NCBI RefSeq assembly: GCF_000189635.1
Contig: NW_002476088.1
Span: 62,001 to 126,000, forward strand
DNA: 64,000 bases
Direction of reading: 5' to 3'
Origin: Tetrahymena thermophila SB210
Taxonomy: Eukaryota > Ciliophora > Oligohymenophorea > Hymenostomatida > Tetrahymenidae
Under the pieces are notes generated by a model. That model was given only the letters and a program-made list of their open reading frames with translations. It was not told the DNA's origin and made no database searches. How positions within the stretch are numbered: the stretch's first letter is position 1; each line of letters begins with the position of its first letter. This document shows, one piece after another, positions 25,834 through 38,948 of the stretch. The translations under genes were made by a program, and so were the position numbers.

Positions 25834-28800
25834 GTTTGGATTATAATTTTACATAAGTTTCTAAATTAGTAATTAGTCCTCCTATACTATTTTTTTTATA
25901 TAATTACTTATCAGAATTAATTTTACCAATAATTTACTTTTTTTAATATAGTTGTTAAAATTAAACTAAAGCCAATATTTCTTTGATGAATATTAATTAA
26001 AATGATAATTACTCTCTTTTTAAAGAAAAATCTTAACGATCAACAATCAAGTTAATCTTAATTCATTTTACAATATATATTTTTTTTCACAATTTAGATG
26101 TTTCTGAAAATATTTAAAAAAACTCTCAAAATCATAAATAAATTATATTCAAAAACTTTTTTAAATATTAATTTATTTTATGAATGAAATCTGCATTAAA
26201 AATTTATTAAACTTTTATAAATATTTTTTAATAATTAAAACATATTAAGTAAAACATATATTTAACTGTTATAAATAAAATTTCCATTTAATATTTTTCT
26301 TCTTTTCAACTTTTAGTTTCAATAAAACAAGTATTTTTAATTAATTTAAAAAAATAAAAATAAATTTTAAACTATTTTAAATATTTATTATAAGTGAAGA
26401 TAAATACATTTATTTCAAAAAAAAGATATTTAAGAAACTTTGATAAACTTTTGGAATTATAAAATATTAATTGATCATCTTATTGACTAAAAATAAAAAT
26501 TTTCTATAGATTTTAAATTAAATTGTTTGATTATTTATATTGATATAATAATTTTATATTTAATGAGTGACGTCTGTTACAATTAGAGATGAGTTATATA
26601 AGAATTTTTTGGAATTTTTATTTCTTTTGCATTTATTTTAACTGAATTGGATTATAAATAACAAAAAATTATCATTTTCTTAAAAAAAATAACCACCTAT
26701 AATAAAAAGTAATTTTAAAATAAAAAACTAAACTTATTCATTTGTGGAAAGAAAATAATAATTGGAAATAGCAAAAGCTATTTTATAACTTAAACAGCAC
26801 AATTGATAATAAAAATTTGTAAATTAGTCTATGTAAGTTAATAAATATTTATGTTATGAGAGATAAAATTAAGTATATCAAATAAATAAATGAACATTGA
26901 GTAGTACATAATTTAAATAAATGTCAAAATAAGATCTAAAAACCTAAAATTAGAATTAAATATAATTTTGCTTCTATTTTACAATTTTGTTCATTTTATG
27001 AGATATTTAATTAATTTATGTTATTTAAAATTCAAAATAATTTGGAAAATTAATTTATTATTAAAATTATTGCTCTAAAATTTCTATTCTTTCTTCGTTG
27101 AGTTTAAACAAAATGTAAATTGCAAAATTTACTAGAAAAAGTGAAATTATACTAAGATCAGGTGATTACAATTTAATTATTATACAGTCATAGAAATTTT
27201 CTAATTTATAGTTTATATTATTTAGAAAATTGGCTTTTCCTCAATTTAATAACAATAATAAAGCCAAATAATAAAGAATGTTTAGTTGAAAAGCAATTTC
27301 CATATATTTTGTATGTAAATTGAAAAAAAGTATAAAATTAAAAAAAATACACTTCTCGAATATGATATGATGTGTAAAATAGGAAATTAATTAATTTGAT
27401 TTTTTTGTTTAATTTTAAAGGGAGATTTAATAGTTCTATTAAAAAAATTTATTATTTTGTTATATTTGACAATAATAAAATTCTTTCTTTTTGCTAAAGA
27501 TTTGTTTGAATAACCAATCAATATTTTATCAAGTTGAAATAAAAATATTTAAGAATACTACTATTTATTTTGCTAAGATAAAATTAATATTATTAATTAA
27601 GCAATTTGTAATTTATATGAATGATAATAATTTATCTTATCAAATTTACTTTTGATTACTTACTGTATTCTACTCACTTTTTATTTTTGACAAGTTAAGT
27701 TGGTGGGGTTTGCCTTTAGTTATGCAATTACTCTGTAACATAATTTATTTGTTTATTTTGACAATATGATTATACTATTCAATATAAATTTCAAATACCA
27801 TATTTATTTCCTTTCTTCCTGATAAAATTTTTTTCCCCAAATTGTAGTAATGACTTGTTGCTAAAAGCCATATGTTGAACTTACGGCTCATATAAAAGTT
27901 AAGAATAAAAAATAAATAATAAAAAATCATTTAAATTTATTTAAATATAGTAACTTTGTTTACTTTTTTAATCACTAGCACATATGGAAAAAATAAGAAA
28001 GAAAGTTGTTTTAAAAATACATTTAATAAAGGGATATCTTACATATTTTTAATTAATAGACTGGTATTTTATTGATTTTTTTTGGGGTTATTACAATAAT
28101 AAAGATTACAAAGAGGATTATAAAATCTAATCATTATTTTGTTAGGTTAACACTATTTAAATTTTTAATAAATAAATAGCTAGTTTACTTGAATTAAAAA
28201 CGATGAAGGTAAATTAAATAAATGACTAGCAAGCTAGCTAAATTACATAATCAATTAAAATAGATAGAAACAATAAGCTGTATTTGATTATTGCTCAATT
28301 CTCCTGATTCTCTTATATTTTAAACCTTTAATATAGCAACAGGAAGAAATTAATCAATCATAGTGTAATTTAAAAAAAAAGAAAAATACAAATAATATCT
28401 ATAGATATATTATGAAAGAGGTAGCTTCTTAATAGAGCTATTTAATTGAAAGATTCAAGTAAAACTTTAAAAGAATTAATTAATTTAGTGTTTGAAATGC
28501 TAATAACGAATTAATCAGAACAGACGAAAGAGACTATCTAAAATCCACAAAATTTAAAAAAAATATTAATTAATTTTTTTGCACGCAATTAGTATCATTA
28601 GGTTGATTACTTTCAATTAAAAATATACTAATTACAGTTTTCATTAATAAAAATATGCACACTATTCTGATAATACATACATATTTTGCATTATAATCTT
28701 ATGCTTCTTTTATATTTTAATTTCAGGGTTATCATATTGAAACTGAAAGTCCATTTTTAAATATAAAATATGTTTTTAAACAAAATTTAAAAATCGTCAA

Positions 28801-29304
28801 TCGGTTTGTTTAAAGAATAAATAAATATTTTCATCAACTTTTAAATTTACAGTGAATAAAATAATCTATATTTTTTTTTAGTAGTTAAATTTATCATTAG
28901 TTCGCAATCATTAAATTATTCATCTAAAATTATATTTGGAGGTTTTGAATTTAAGCTTCTATTTTACGTTGGCTTAACTCAATCAGTCCCTTGTTTTTAA
29001 ATTAATAAAAAATAAAGTTAAGGCAATTTGACTAAAGAACTTATCTCAACTGATTTATTTAGAGAAGTGAATTAGTCTTTATCAAATTTTGTTTGTTTCT
29101 AATAATTCATTTACAAAAACTAAAAGAAAATCTTTTTTATTTATCATGTTTTAATTTTTTTTTCATTGTTCCAATTAATAATATAAATCCTTTTTCGAAT
29201 GTCTGGCTGGATTTTATAAAAGCAGATTCGCTTCAAAACCCATAAATCAAAAACTTAAACAATAAACAAAAAAATAAAAAATTAAGAAACAATAACAAAT
29301 AAGC
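25834..29304. other. Intergenic, about 3.5 kb, no gene recognised
   Basis: The longest gap in the window, lying between a divergent gene pair (coiled-coil gene minus, EGF/RING gene plus). AT-rich throughout, with TGA common in all frames. A slightly more GC-containing patch near 27690-27900 was checked and shows no long frame and no tRNA-like cloverleaf. Confidence 0.55.
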
Positions 29305-31740
29305 ATGGGTTCATATAATAAAATCATAACAATATATTATTTTATTACTTATGCTCTTTTAATGTAACTTGGTTATGGAGATAGTGGAAATCCCTCCCTA
29401 ACACTTTAAGACAATGACAGTATTTAATAAATTCAATGTTAAACATCTATAAGTTAACCTTGTCTAGTTACTTTCACTCCATCTTCTGATTTTCATGGAG
29501 CTGTAGAGTTGAATTTTTAAACGATAGCGGAAAGCTTAGGAACAAGTACATCTACTTATTCATAATAAATCTAATTGCAATATTGCATGAATAATAGCAG
29601 TGTTTGTGATTTTGGAGCATTTTAAATGGGATTGCGTAGTTAATCAATTCAAGGAGTCTTCTCATAAAATACATAATATACCTTTATTTTATAGGCTTAA
29701 TCAAATGATCCTCTGAATTTGGTTTTCAATTTTTCTATCTCAAAAGGATAGAGATGCATAAGTAACAACTGTAGTGGTAATGGAGCTTGTATAGTTTCTA
29801 ATAAAGTCAAGCAATGCTCTTGCAATTAAGGATATGGAGCCAAAAATTGCTAAGCTTAAGTGTAAACTATTGCACCAAATGTATTTTTGGATATAAATGT
29901 TTCAGGTTCTTCATAGAAAATAATTTAATTTACATCAAGCAACCCAATTTAATAAGCTCTTTTAAACAATTAATATAATTTAATTATCCAAAATTAAAAT
30001 AATTAAAGATTTAATATTTACATTCTAGACGGAAATTCTCAAACAAGCAGCGGAATATTTAGTTAAGAATACAGTTCTAATTCTAATGATTCTCTAAATT
30101 TAAACTAAATTTTCTCTTCATCCAATACTTTATAAAATTTTTTACTTATCTTAATAATTAACAATGAATCTAACATCTCTTAGTCAATAAAAGTATAACT
30201 CTAAATATAGTAAAGCTCTTAAAACTAATCATCAAGTGATTCCTATTTTATTTATTTCCTTATCGGAATGGTTGGTTTGATTATGCTAATTATTATTTTA
30301 GGTTTCATTTATTTCTTATTTAAAAGAAGATTAATTAGAGAGCGTGCTTAAAATAACATCCAAATCCTTGCATAGGCTCTTATATGTCCTTCAGAATCCA
30401 AAGAAACTGATAACTCTGAAAAATTTATGAAATTATACAATTAAGCTATTCCCTCTCATAAAATGCAGGCCTCAACTTTAGAAAACTTGATCAAATAGAA
30501 TAAAGAAAAACATGATTCTAACAACAAGGGAGATGCTCAACTCCCTTATTAATCTGAAGGTGGTAATTCAAACTAAATTATTTGCTCAATTTGCCTTTAG
30601 GCTATACAAGAAAACGATAAATACCGTGAAACTATTTGCAAGCATCTTTTTCACTAAGAATGTCTTGATGTATGGATTTAAAAGTAGCGCAACTGCCCTA
30701 TGTGTCGTTCTAACCATAAAATAATCGATTTGTAAAAATATTTAAAAGAAAACAAGCGTTGTTCTATCACCGAAACTCATCAAATAAATGGTCATGGAGT
30801 TGTATTTGAAATGTAAGAAAACACCTCTCCAAATCAGAGAAACTCATCATCTCCTTTTGGTTTCATACCTATTCTTCCCTTTTCCCTTACAAGATAATAG
30901 TAAAGTGGTAGTGTCTGCTAAAATATGCAAGAATTAGCATCACCTAAGAAGGCATCTTACTCTCCTCCTAAACCTATTAGACCTTCATTTTAATTATAAT
31001 AATAATAAATGAACGATTCTTCAAATGTATAAATCACAATACCAGATAATACAAACGACTTAACAAACTTACAATTGCCATAAGCTTCTTTGAATGAAAG
31101 CAGCATTAACCAATTTACTTTAAATAATTAGCTTCTGAACAACTCATTAGCTGGTAAAAAATCAAAAGACGAAGAATAAAATAACACATTAACAAAATTA
31201 ATTGATATTTTGAACAATAATTCTTCAATATTGAACTATATCTCCAAAAATCCATAAAATAACAACAACAATAACTAATAATAATTAAAACCTATTGCTG
31301 AAGAAGAATAACAGCATAATTCAGCTTACTCCTCTTACATAAGATAGTCAAATTACAATATTTTTACTGATAACAATTAAGCGAGATAAGAAACTGATCT
31401 TGAAAGAGGGAAAGTTGGTACTTAAAATACAATTTAATAGGAGATGACTAGCTAAGCAACAGAAAATTATTATCATCGCTAATCTATTGCTTCAAGCAAA
31501 AAGCTGAATTACAATTTTCAAATTTAACCACAAGTTTAGGCCTAGTTCATGAAAGCTTAGATATTTACTTCTCAATTGAACAATAGCAATTTATATAAAA
31601 ATAGAGTTATTTTATGAAAGGCTTTAGAGAAAAATTTGTAATTGAATAATCAATTTTCGCTTCAATCCCCTCCACTAAAATAAACGAATCAATAAATAAA
31701 TAAATAGCATGCGCATAAAAGTGCTAATCAAATTGTTTGA
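29305..31740 (+). CDS. EGF-like / single-pass transmembrane / RING-H2 ubiquitin ligase
   Basis: Single exon, 811 aa, ATG at 29305 and TGA at 31738. Domain order: signal peptide (IITIYYFITYALLMQLG), luminal or extracellular region, an EGF-like motif at residues ~151-188 (CISNNCSGNGAC, CSCNQGYGAKNC), a second extracellular part, a transmembrane helix ~314-338 (YFIYFLIGMVGLIMLIIILG) followed by basic residues, then a RING-H2 finger at ~427-468 (CSIC, CKHLFHQEC, CPMC) and a long Gln/Asn/Ser-rich cytosolic tail. The layout is that of membrane-anchored E3 ligases (RNF13/PA-TM-RING style), with EGF in place of the PA domain. It probably ubiquitinates membrane or vesicle cargo; that role is inferred. 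A second gene of the same architecture lies at 38949-42139. Confidence 0.85.
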
Positions 31741-32472
31741 TGTAAATTTACAAAAAGCAACCTCAAACATAAATCAATTATAATAAAAAATTCCATAACA
31801 TTTAATTTACACCTCAAACCCAATTAAATCTAATAATCATATAAAAGATAAATTAATAAGGTCTTTTTTGAAACATATTTTCCTTCTCTATCTATCACTC
31901 TCTCTCTCTCTCTTTCTCACTACTATATTCACTTCACTCCTAAATTAATTACTTCTATACATAACTATATATTTATATTTCAATTATTTATTTTACTGTA
32001 ACTTCCAAATTTTATTTATTCATATAGCCGATAAATTTTAATTCCATAATTTTATTAATAATCATACTACATATATTTGATTAAATTTTTGCTTTTTATT
32101 TTTAATTTAAAGTTTTTGTTGTATTTATTTATTAATAATTACACTTACTAAAATTTTTGCTAAAAAGTATTTTATTATTCTTTTTAATTTACATTGAGAG
32201 CGAATAATATACATCACAAGTTTATACTAATTTTTAATTTAATGACATCAAAATATAGGACTAGTAAATTTAAATATCAACTTAAATCACTAATTATCCT
32301 ATAAATGTAAATTTTATAAATTCAACTGCCTACAAATTCCTAGTAAAATTACTATTTTTTTTGTCATTATCTATTACTTCTTTCAAAGAAAATTAATAAA
32401 AAAGAAAATTGTGATTCATCTCAATATTTTTCATACATACAATATTTATCACTTACTTTTTTATTTTGTTTT
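31741..32472. other. Intergenic with a CT microsatellite
   Basis: About 730 bp between two plus-strand genes. It contains a pyrimidine-rich stretch with (CT)n at 31898-31913; otherwise AT-rich. No gene is seen. Confidence 0.6.
31898..31913. repeat. (CT)n microsatellite
   Basis: About eight CT units directly downstream of the EGF/RING gene, inside a longer pyrimidine-rich patch (31880-31920). Simple slippage repeat. Confidence 0.9.
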
Positions 32473-32943
32473 ATGAGATCTTTTAGGATATTGATAACAC
32501 TTCTATTATTTTGTTTCATAGTTCAAGCATAAAATAAAAATAAAAACGAATTCGAAAGGTTTTACAAAGAAAGGTAGAGGATATGTTAGGATATAAACAC
32601 TCCTCCATATGGGTGTAAAGGAATACCTTTTGATTTTAGTTTAAATTGTATTAATAGATGTATTTCTAATAAATGCTATAATGATTATTATGGTTAAAAT
32701 CCACTTCTACCCGGTGAATAAGATTCTAAAAGGTAAACAAAACAACTCATCTATTTCTGTTTAAAAATTTATAAATGTTTACATTTCATGAAACTCTTAT
32801 TTATACGTAATAAATACATACTTAATGTACTTATAATACTTTTTATTCATAGAGAAAGGGATTTTAAAATATGCGTAAGATCTCTACATACATACTGCAG
32901 AAACAAATTAAAGGGTGATGAAAATTATATATGTATATATTGA
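32473..32943 (+). CDS. Small secreted cysteine-containing protein, 116 aa
   Basis: Two exons, 32473-32732 and 32853-32943, with a 120-nt intron (GTAAAC..CATAG) and matching phase. The N-terminus is a clean signal peptide (FRILITLLLFCFIVQA-Q). The mature part carries seven cysteines in motifs CQDINTPPYGCKG, NCINRCISNKCYNDYYG, then a PLLPGEQD segment, and FKICVRSLHTYC after the intron. A pattern of N-C-x(3)-C-x(4)-C-Y followed by a GE.D segment and FK.C recalls a small conserved eukaryotic secreted family that I remember as DUF4787; this is from memory and unverified. No membrane anchor. Function unknown. It ends about 190 bp from the convergent small gene to the right. Confidence 0.75.
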
Positions 32944-33136
32944 AATTAGCTAGAAAAATAAATAAATAAATAAAATATTTAAATGCAAGCTATACTTTGA
33001 GACCCATTTTATATTTGCATAATAAGATATATTGATTGAGCTATAAATTAGTAATTTATTTAGAATAATCTATAAATAAACAATAAAGTAACATGTATAT
33101 AAATCAAAAAATAAAATTATTATTTTTGGATATCCT

Positions 33137-33448
33137 TCAATTTTTATTCTTTTCGTTATTTTTGTATGGATTTTGAAATTCTTACAATATATTTAAACCC
33201 TTTTTACCAACGAAATAAGTTGTAGTGAGCATAAAAAGTGCTAAAGATGACATTACAACATAGTCTTTGAGGCCTCGATTTTTCTTACTTTCAGCATCTA
33301 TTTTTCTAATTTTTTCCTTTTGCTCCCTACACATTTTCTCATATGGATCTTCCTTCTTATCAGAAAAATTATATTTACTTATTTAATAAAATGCAGGTTG
33401 GGCTCTTAGAGACTAACAACGATTTAAAACAATCTTTTAAATATTCAT
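33137..33448 (-). CDS. Small mitochondrial-type single-span protein, 103 aa
   Basis: Single exon, ATG at 33448 and TGA at 33137-33139. The first ~30 residues look like a mitochondrial presequence: no acidic residues, with Lys/Arg and hydrophobics (MNIQKIVLNRCQSLRAQ) and an ..YNFSDKK end typical of a cleavage region. A charged helix follows (EKMCREQKEKIRKIDAESKK), then one membrane segment (VVMSSLALFMLTTTYFVG) and a basic tail. Size and layout suit a respiratory-complex accessory subunit or assembly factor of the inner membrane. I do not recognise the family; mitochondrial location is inferred from sequence character only. Confidence 0.7.
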
Positions 33449-33963
33449 TTTTGATATAAATTTTTATGTTTAACACTTTTAATCATATACTAAAATATTA
33501 AAAAGAAAATTATTGAATATGTACTTATCCTAAATTTAAAGGAATAAAACTTATGAGGCAAGTAAACCAAACATGTAAATCAAACATGTATTAAGGTTCA
33601 AAGTGACTTGAAAATATTTTATATTATATTTTTCTGAATTTTAATCATTTTGATTGAGATAATTTTGATACTAAAAATATTTTTTGCAGAATAAAGATAT
33701 TCAAAATTAAAGAAAAAATAGTGAATTTATAAATCATTAATTTTTTCCTTATTTTTGAATAAGATTAAATATAAATTAATTTTAAAATATTATAAATAAA
33801 GCAGTTTATTAATTTATGAAGTTTGAAGGTGAAATTTTTTATTTTATTATTTTTTTCAATCATTATTCTAGTTTAAATGCTTTATCTTCACTAGAAACTA
33901 ACTTATTTTTGTTTTAATTTCATTTTAAATTTCTAAATTTCAGTAAGATAGGTAAATAATTTT
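33449..33963. other. Intergenic spacer
   Basis: About 515 bp of AT-rich sequence between two minus-strand genes; nothing recognised beyond the expected promoter and terminator regions. Confidence 0.6.
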
Positions 33964-36900
33964 TCATTTTTCATTGTTGTATTTGCTTTCTATTTCAAAA
34001 GGAGAAGGCTAGTATGATGATAGATTATTTGGCAGTATATTATTAATTTTCTGATTATCAATAGATTTAAACCTTCTTCCTTTAAATTTAGTTATTTATG
34101 GCTCCTCTGTATTTGTTTATTTTTTTTACTTTTAAAACTATTTATAATTAAAATAATAAATTAATTATCTTGATTTTTTATAAGTATTTAATCAAACTTA
34201 CATCTAATTCTATCCTGTTTACTGAGTGATCGTTTTCTTTTTCGATTTATATAACTGGCAGTACTTTTGGGGGAGAAATATTTCTCCTTGAGTTTAATTA
34301 TGAGTTAACTCCTGATGAAAATATCTGCAAGTTTAAATCGTTTACATTTTTAGGAGTTTAATGAGCACTCTTGCTTGCTTCTTTGGATTTATATTACTTT
34401 TACTACTGTTATTGATTTTATTACTACGAAGCTTTGTCTTTAAGCATTTATTTACTTGCCTACTGTTTTTCATTTTGTTATTGTGCTTGGAAAAAGCTAA
34501 AATTTTTATCTTAAAAGCTGTTTTCTGAGCTCTTTGTTTGTTTTTCGATAGGTTAATTTTTTTTATCATTTGAATCTATTATTATTTCTTCTTAGAGATA
34601 CTTTGTATTCAGCACTTCTCCAGCTCTGTTCACAACTTCACTAAGCTTCATGTGCCTAAAAATTTGATAATTAAAATTATTAAAAAAAAGATATTATTTA
34701 TAAAATTTTACTATTTATCTTTAGTTGTTCTCTCTTTTTAGTCTACTTACTAAAATTAAGCTGTTATTTCTAAACGCTAGTTATTATGACGGCGATCTGA
34801 TTAAATTTAATTTTAGTTGTATTGCTAAGGTGCTAATTAGTAGTTATGGTGGGGCTAATGAACTGAATAAACATTTCTTTTACGGAAGGAGTTTCTCCTT
34901 TATTGGGGAAATGCTGAAAATATTTATTAGGGTTTTGTTTCATCTAAAGTTGTGCTATTATGGGAATTACTGTTTCCTAAGAGATCGTCTGAAATTTATT
35001 TGGAGTTTTTCCTTCTCTGTATTAAGTTATTTTATAAATAATTGGCATAGTGCATTGAGCTAGGAAGTGTAGAAGAGTCTAAACCATCTGAAACCTAGCT
35101 TAGCATATTCACATTTGGTAAGGTACAATTATCACACATAGATCTTGTTAAAAAAGAGCTACTATCATTTTAATTGAGTATATAATTATTGTTATTATTA
35201 TTTAAATAGACAGTATTTCCTTACGAAGCTGTTTCGTAAAGTGATAATTTATCATTACAAACTGAAAGTATGTCATTATTTATAGATAATAAGTCAGCAT
35301 TATTATAACTGTTATTCATAAATTGAATATTTAACGTAGATCCTTTCATACTAAGATTATTGCTATTTTAATTTAAAAAGAGCTTATCCTTGTTGAATAT
35401 CATAAGTTAATCATCCAAATTATTGAAACTCCCCATTTAGCTATTATACTTTTTATTATCGTTCCCACCTAAAGGTTCTAAATCGATTTGGCTAAGAAGT
35501 ATATCTCCCTGACTATATAAATGAGTTTCTATTTATTTTTAGCTAAAAGTTGCGTTTTATTCTAATAAAGGTGTTGTTTCAATTTTTTATAATTCGGCTT
35601 TACTTTAAAAATTACTATTTGGATTGCTTGAGCTGTTCTGTTTGTTTATTTAATTAGAATTTTATACTAAAGACCCGTTCTTTATTATTTCTTCAACTAC
35701 TTAAGTAGTTGATGAAGGATGTATATTATTTCTATTAGTATTTATATTACTTATTGCACTAGTTTGTTATTGTTTTTATAGAATGTTTTAATTGTTTCCA
35801 ATAACCTATGATGTACTACTTATAACATTTAAATTATTATCGTAGTTTCCATTATTTTTATTATTTATATTAGATATTGCCCCATACTTTTTATTTACTA
35901 GTGTGCTATTCTTTTAATGAGATTAAGACACTTTTGTTTTGTAGTGGTTAGTATTTAAATCAGACAACTTTATTAAATTATAATTTACAGTTTTTTCTTT
36001 TTCTAGGGATACATTTTAAGAATGACTAGGTGGTTGGGATTAATATTAATTGTACACTTTTTATTGCTAAGTAAGATTGTTTATATAATTTTATTCTATG
36101 TACTAATTAGTTAATTTTTCTTTGTATGGTTAAATTAAAGGTAAGCCTGCATCACTGTTAAGTCTATTTTCAGCTAAAATATCATTGTTATTGTTTGGCT
36201 ATGTCATTAGAGTATTTATTGTATTTCCTATAAATAAAATATTTATTTGTTGATTTCATTTTTAAAGTAATCAAAAAAGTTTAATAATTACCTGTGTAAC
36301 CATTGCTATTTCCTCTAATATACATGATTGGCGAAAAAGATTCTTCCCTGCTTTTTGGTTATATTTAATGACTAAAGGATTAATTAACAGCACTTGTGTT
36401 TAATTAATTTTTCTTTCCGTTGATATTTATAGGGGATTTAGGTAGATTAAATTTATCAAAAAGTGGTGATTTCTTTGAAATCTTAGGGTGTTTAAGAAGT
36501 ATATTATAATTATCAGGTTTCTAAAAATACATGATATTATTAGTAAAGTCTATATTTGCTCTATTAATGCTTCTAGCTCCAGAGTTAGTTGAGGAGCCCG
36601 AACCAACAACGTGTATTTAATGATGATATTGGGGCTAATTACTGAGCCCATTTATGTGGTGATTGTATGCTTAAAATTTGTGGTTTTGGTTGTCTTTCTA
36701 AAAAGAACATTTGTTTTTTCTTCACTCCCCAAAAGTTGGTGTGTTTAATTGGCTTCTCATTTACTAGAATTTTAACTATTATTATTCTAAATAAAATTTC
36801 ATAAGTTTAAGTAAAGCTATTTTTAGAAGTAAAGCCCAAGCAATCATTCAAATAAATAAACAAAAAATATCTATCAACTGATATTTTAATAGTAAATGTA

Positions 36901-37554
36901 TATAAAATTAGGTTCTTAATTTTTCTAATTTCTTTTACTACCAAGTATATATATATATATATTTATTAAAGAGGTAGCTCTTACATAGATACAACTAATT
37001 ATTATATTTTACCTGCAAATGAAGATGAAAAATTATCAGCGCCATTCATATACGCCTCTTTTTAAAAATTTTTGCTATCAACTCTAGCATTCCCACCTTA
37101 AATATTGGGAGAAAAATCATTTTCTAAATCAGAATGCTAATTAAGACTGTTTAAAATACTTCCTAATGCACCATTTTAATTGCGCTAACTCACAGTGCGA
37201 GTTTCAACTGACTAGGCTCTTTTATTGTACATTTATTTTGGAATATTATCTAATAATTTATTGCCATTACAGCTCTCCACCCTTATTACATTATTTTATT
37301 TACTTGCCTATCTATTATTTGAATTTCCTCCTGCAGGAGCTACTCCTGAACTATTTAAATATCCCAAATTCGCATCAGCTAATGATATCTAATTTTATAT
37401 GATTAAATTTACTAAAAAGCCACATTTAAAAACATGAAAAAATATGATCCAACTCTTTGCTTTGAGTATTATATATCATTTTAAATAGATACAAATTGTC
37501 TAAATTAAGAATTACTCATACCTAAACATTCAGACTGTCTTCAAAGTAATTCAT
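33964..37554 (-). CDS. N/S/Q-rich low-complexity protein, 7 exons, 974 aa
   Basis: Exons: 37522-37554, 37013-37388, 36726-36786, 36292-36641, 34751-36227, 34202-34655, 33964-34137. All junctions are GT..AG and keep phase to a TGA at 33964-33966. Exon 1 holds only 11 codons (MNYFEDSLNVQ). The protein is hydrophilic and dominated by Asn, Ser, Gln and Lys, with no membrane segment, signal peptide or visible fold. Small more-ordered islands include NILLKHPKISKKSPLFDKFN and VVNRAGEVLNTKYLQEEI near the C-terminus. I do not recognise it. Its composition matches the other low-complexity genes at 14581-17679 and 57210-59618. The two small exons (33 and 61 nt) depend on phase logic and should be checked against RNA. 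Confidence 0.7.
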
Positions 37555-38948
37555 TTGATAACTTAAATATTCTTTCCTGATTATAAAAATAGTAATTTAA
37601 TTAATAATTTCTTTTGTTTACAAATATAAAAGGATTTATTTGGTAATTCTTTATCTATTTTGTTAAGACTTTTGTATTTTTAATAATATAGGAAAGTCAA
37701 TCAAAAACCAAGATTTTAGTCATATTTAACAACCAAAATACTGCATAGTTGTTTGTTTGCGTATTTTTTCTTAATTTTTTTAAAAAGACTACATCCACAA
37801 CAATTTTTATAAACAGAAAGTACTATTTACATATATTTCTTTATATTTCTAGCCATCTAAAATTTTTATTAATCCTTCACTCATCAATTACTATTTGTTT
37901 ATACTATTCTTATCTATCAAATATTAAATTATATTTTTAATTTTATTACTCCAATATTAGTACCACAAATATTAATTTGGAATTATTATATTCAACCATT
38001 TTCTTCAATTTGTAAGCTTAAATATTTCTACAAAAGCAAATTAGCAAAAAAATAGATCCTAAATGAACAAAAAGGACATAAATTTTATTAATCAATGTTT
38101 TTAACAGAAAATTTCTTACATTTAACTCTTCAAATAAAAGTATTTAATTGATTTAAATAATTTGAATTAATTATTTATTAAAAATTATTTTTATAAAGAA
38201 TACTAACTAAATGATAGCTTTAAAAATGAGATGATTTTCAATATAAAAGGAAATATGTTTGTCTATGAATTAGAATAAAACTAATTCAATTTACACATCC
38301 ATCAAAGATCAAAGCTTAACTAATTAAAATGGTTCTATGAAAAATAATAAAACAATAACGAGTAAATTAAAATTTTCCTCAATAAAAGGATTAAAATTAA
38401 AAAGATAAAATTTTTTTAGAAATTATATAGATCCTTCTTTATTCTCTTTTTCAATACCAAATCAAATTTAATAGCTCCTCATTTTTTATTTTATAAAAAT
38501 AATTATTATAAACCAAATACTCTTCTTTTCTACATAATAAGCAATACGCTAACATAAATATAAAATAAATATATTATTTAATTATTTGATAATATAGTCT
38601 AATATTAATTTAGAATTCTTCTTATCTTCTTCATTCTTCTTAAATTGTTTTCATTTGATTCTTTTATTGTAAATCAAATTTTTAAAAAGAAAAAATGAAA
38701 AAAATAGTTACTGTTGTTATAGGAGATATATATATATTTAGATATTTTCATAATTTTATAAAGATTTCAAAGAATAATAAAAAATTAATTAATTTTACAA
38801 GATTTTTACAACTATAAAAAAAATTAACCTCAAAATAAATTAATTTATATATTTAAAATTATTATAATAAATTCATTTGCTTGGAAAAATTTTTAGTTAA
38901 TTAATTAAATAATCATTATTAATTTATTAAAAAATTATTTGTTTTTTT
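37555..38948. other. Intergenic, no gene recognised
   Basis: About 1.4 kb between two minus-strand genes: 5' flank of the 974-aa gene and 3' flank of the second EGF/RING gene. AT-rich, with only chance short frames. Confidence 0.6.

Noticed and set aside
27690..27900. Possible tRNA or small RNA in a slightly less AT-rich patch
   Set aside because: No acceptor stem, T-loop or anticodon arm could be drawn; TTATAA-like and CGG words are isolated.
25834..29304. A hidden gene in the 3.5-kb gap
   Set aside because: TGA recurs at short intervals in all six frames and no splice-consistent chain with a recognisable protein was found.
34725..35063. 112-aa plus-strand frame, and other plus-strand frames inside minus-strand genes (17424-17714, 45781-45975, 50073-50348)
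   Set aside because: They lie opposite long coding frames with family matches or consistent splicing, and have no coding features of their own.
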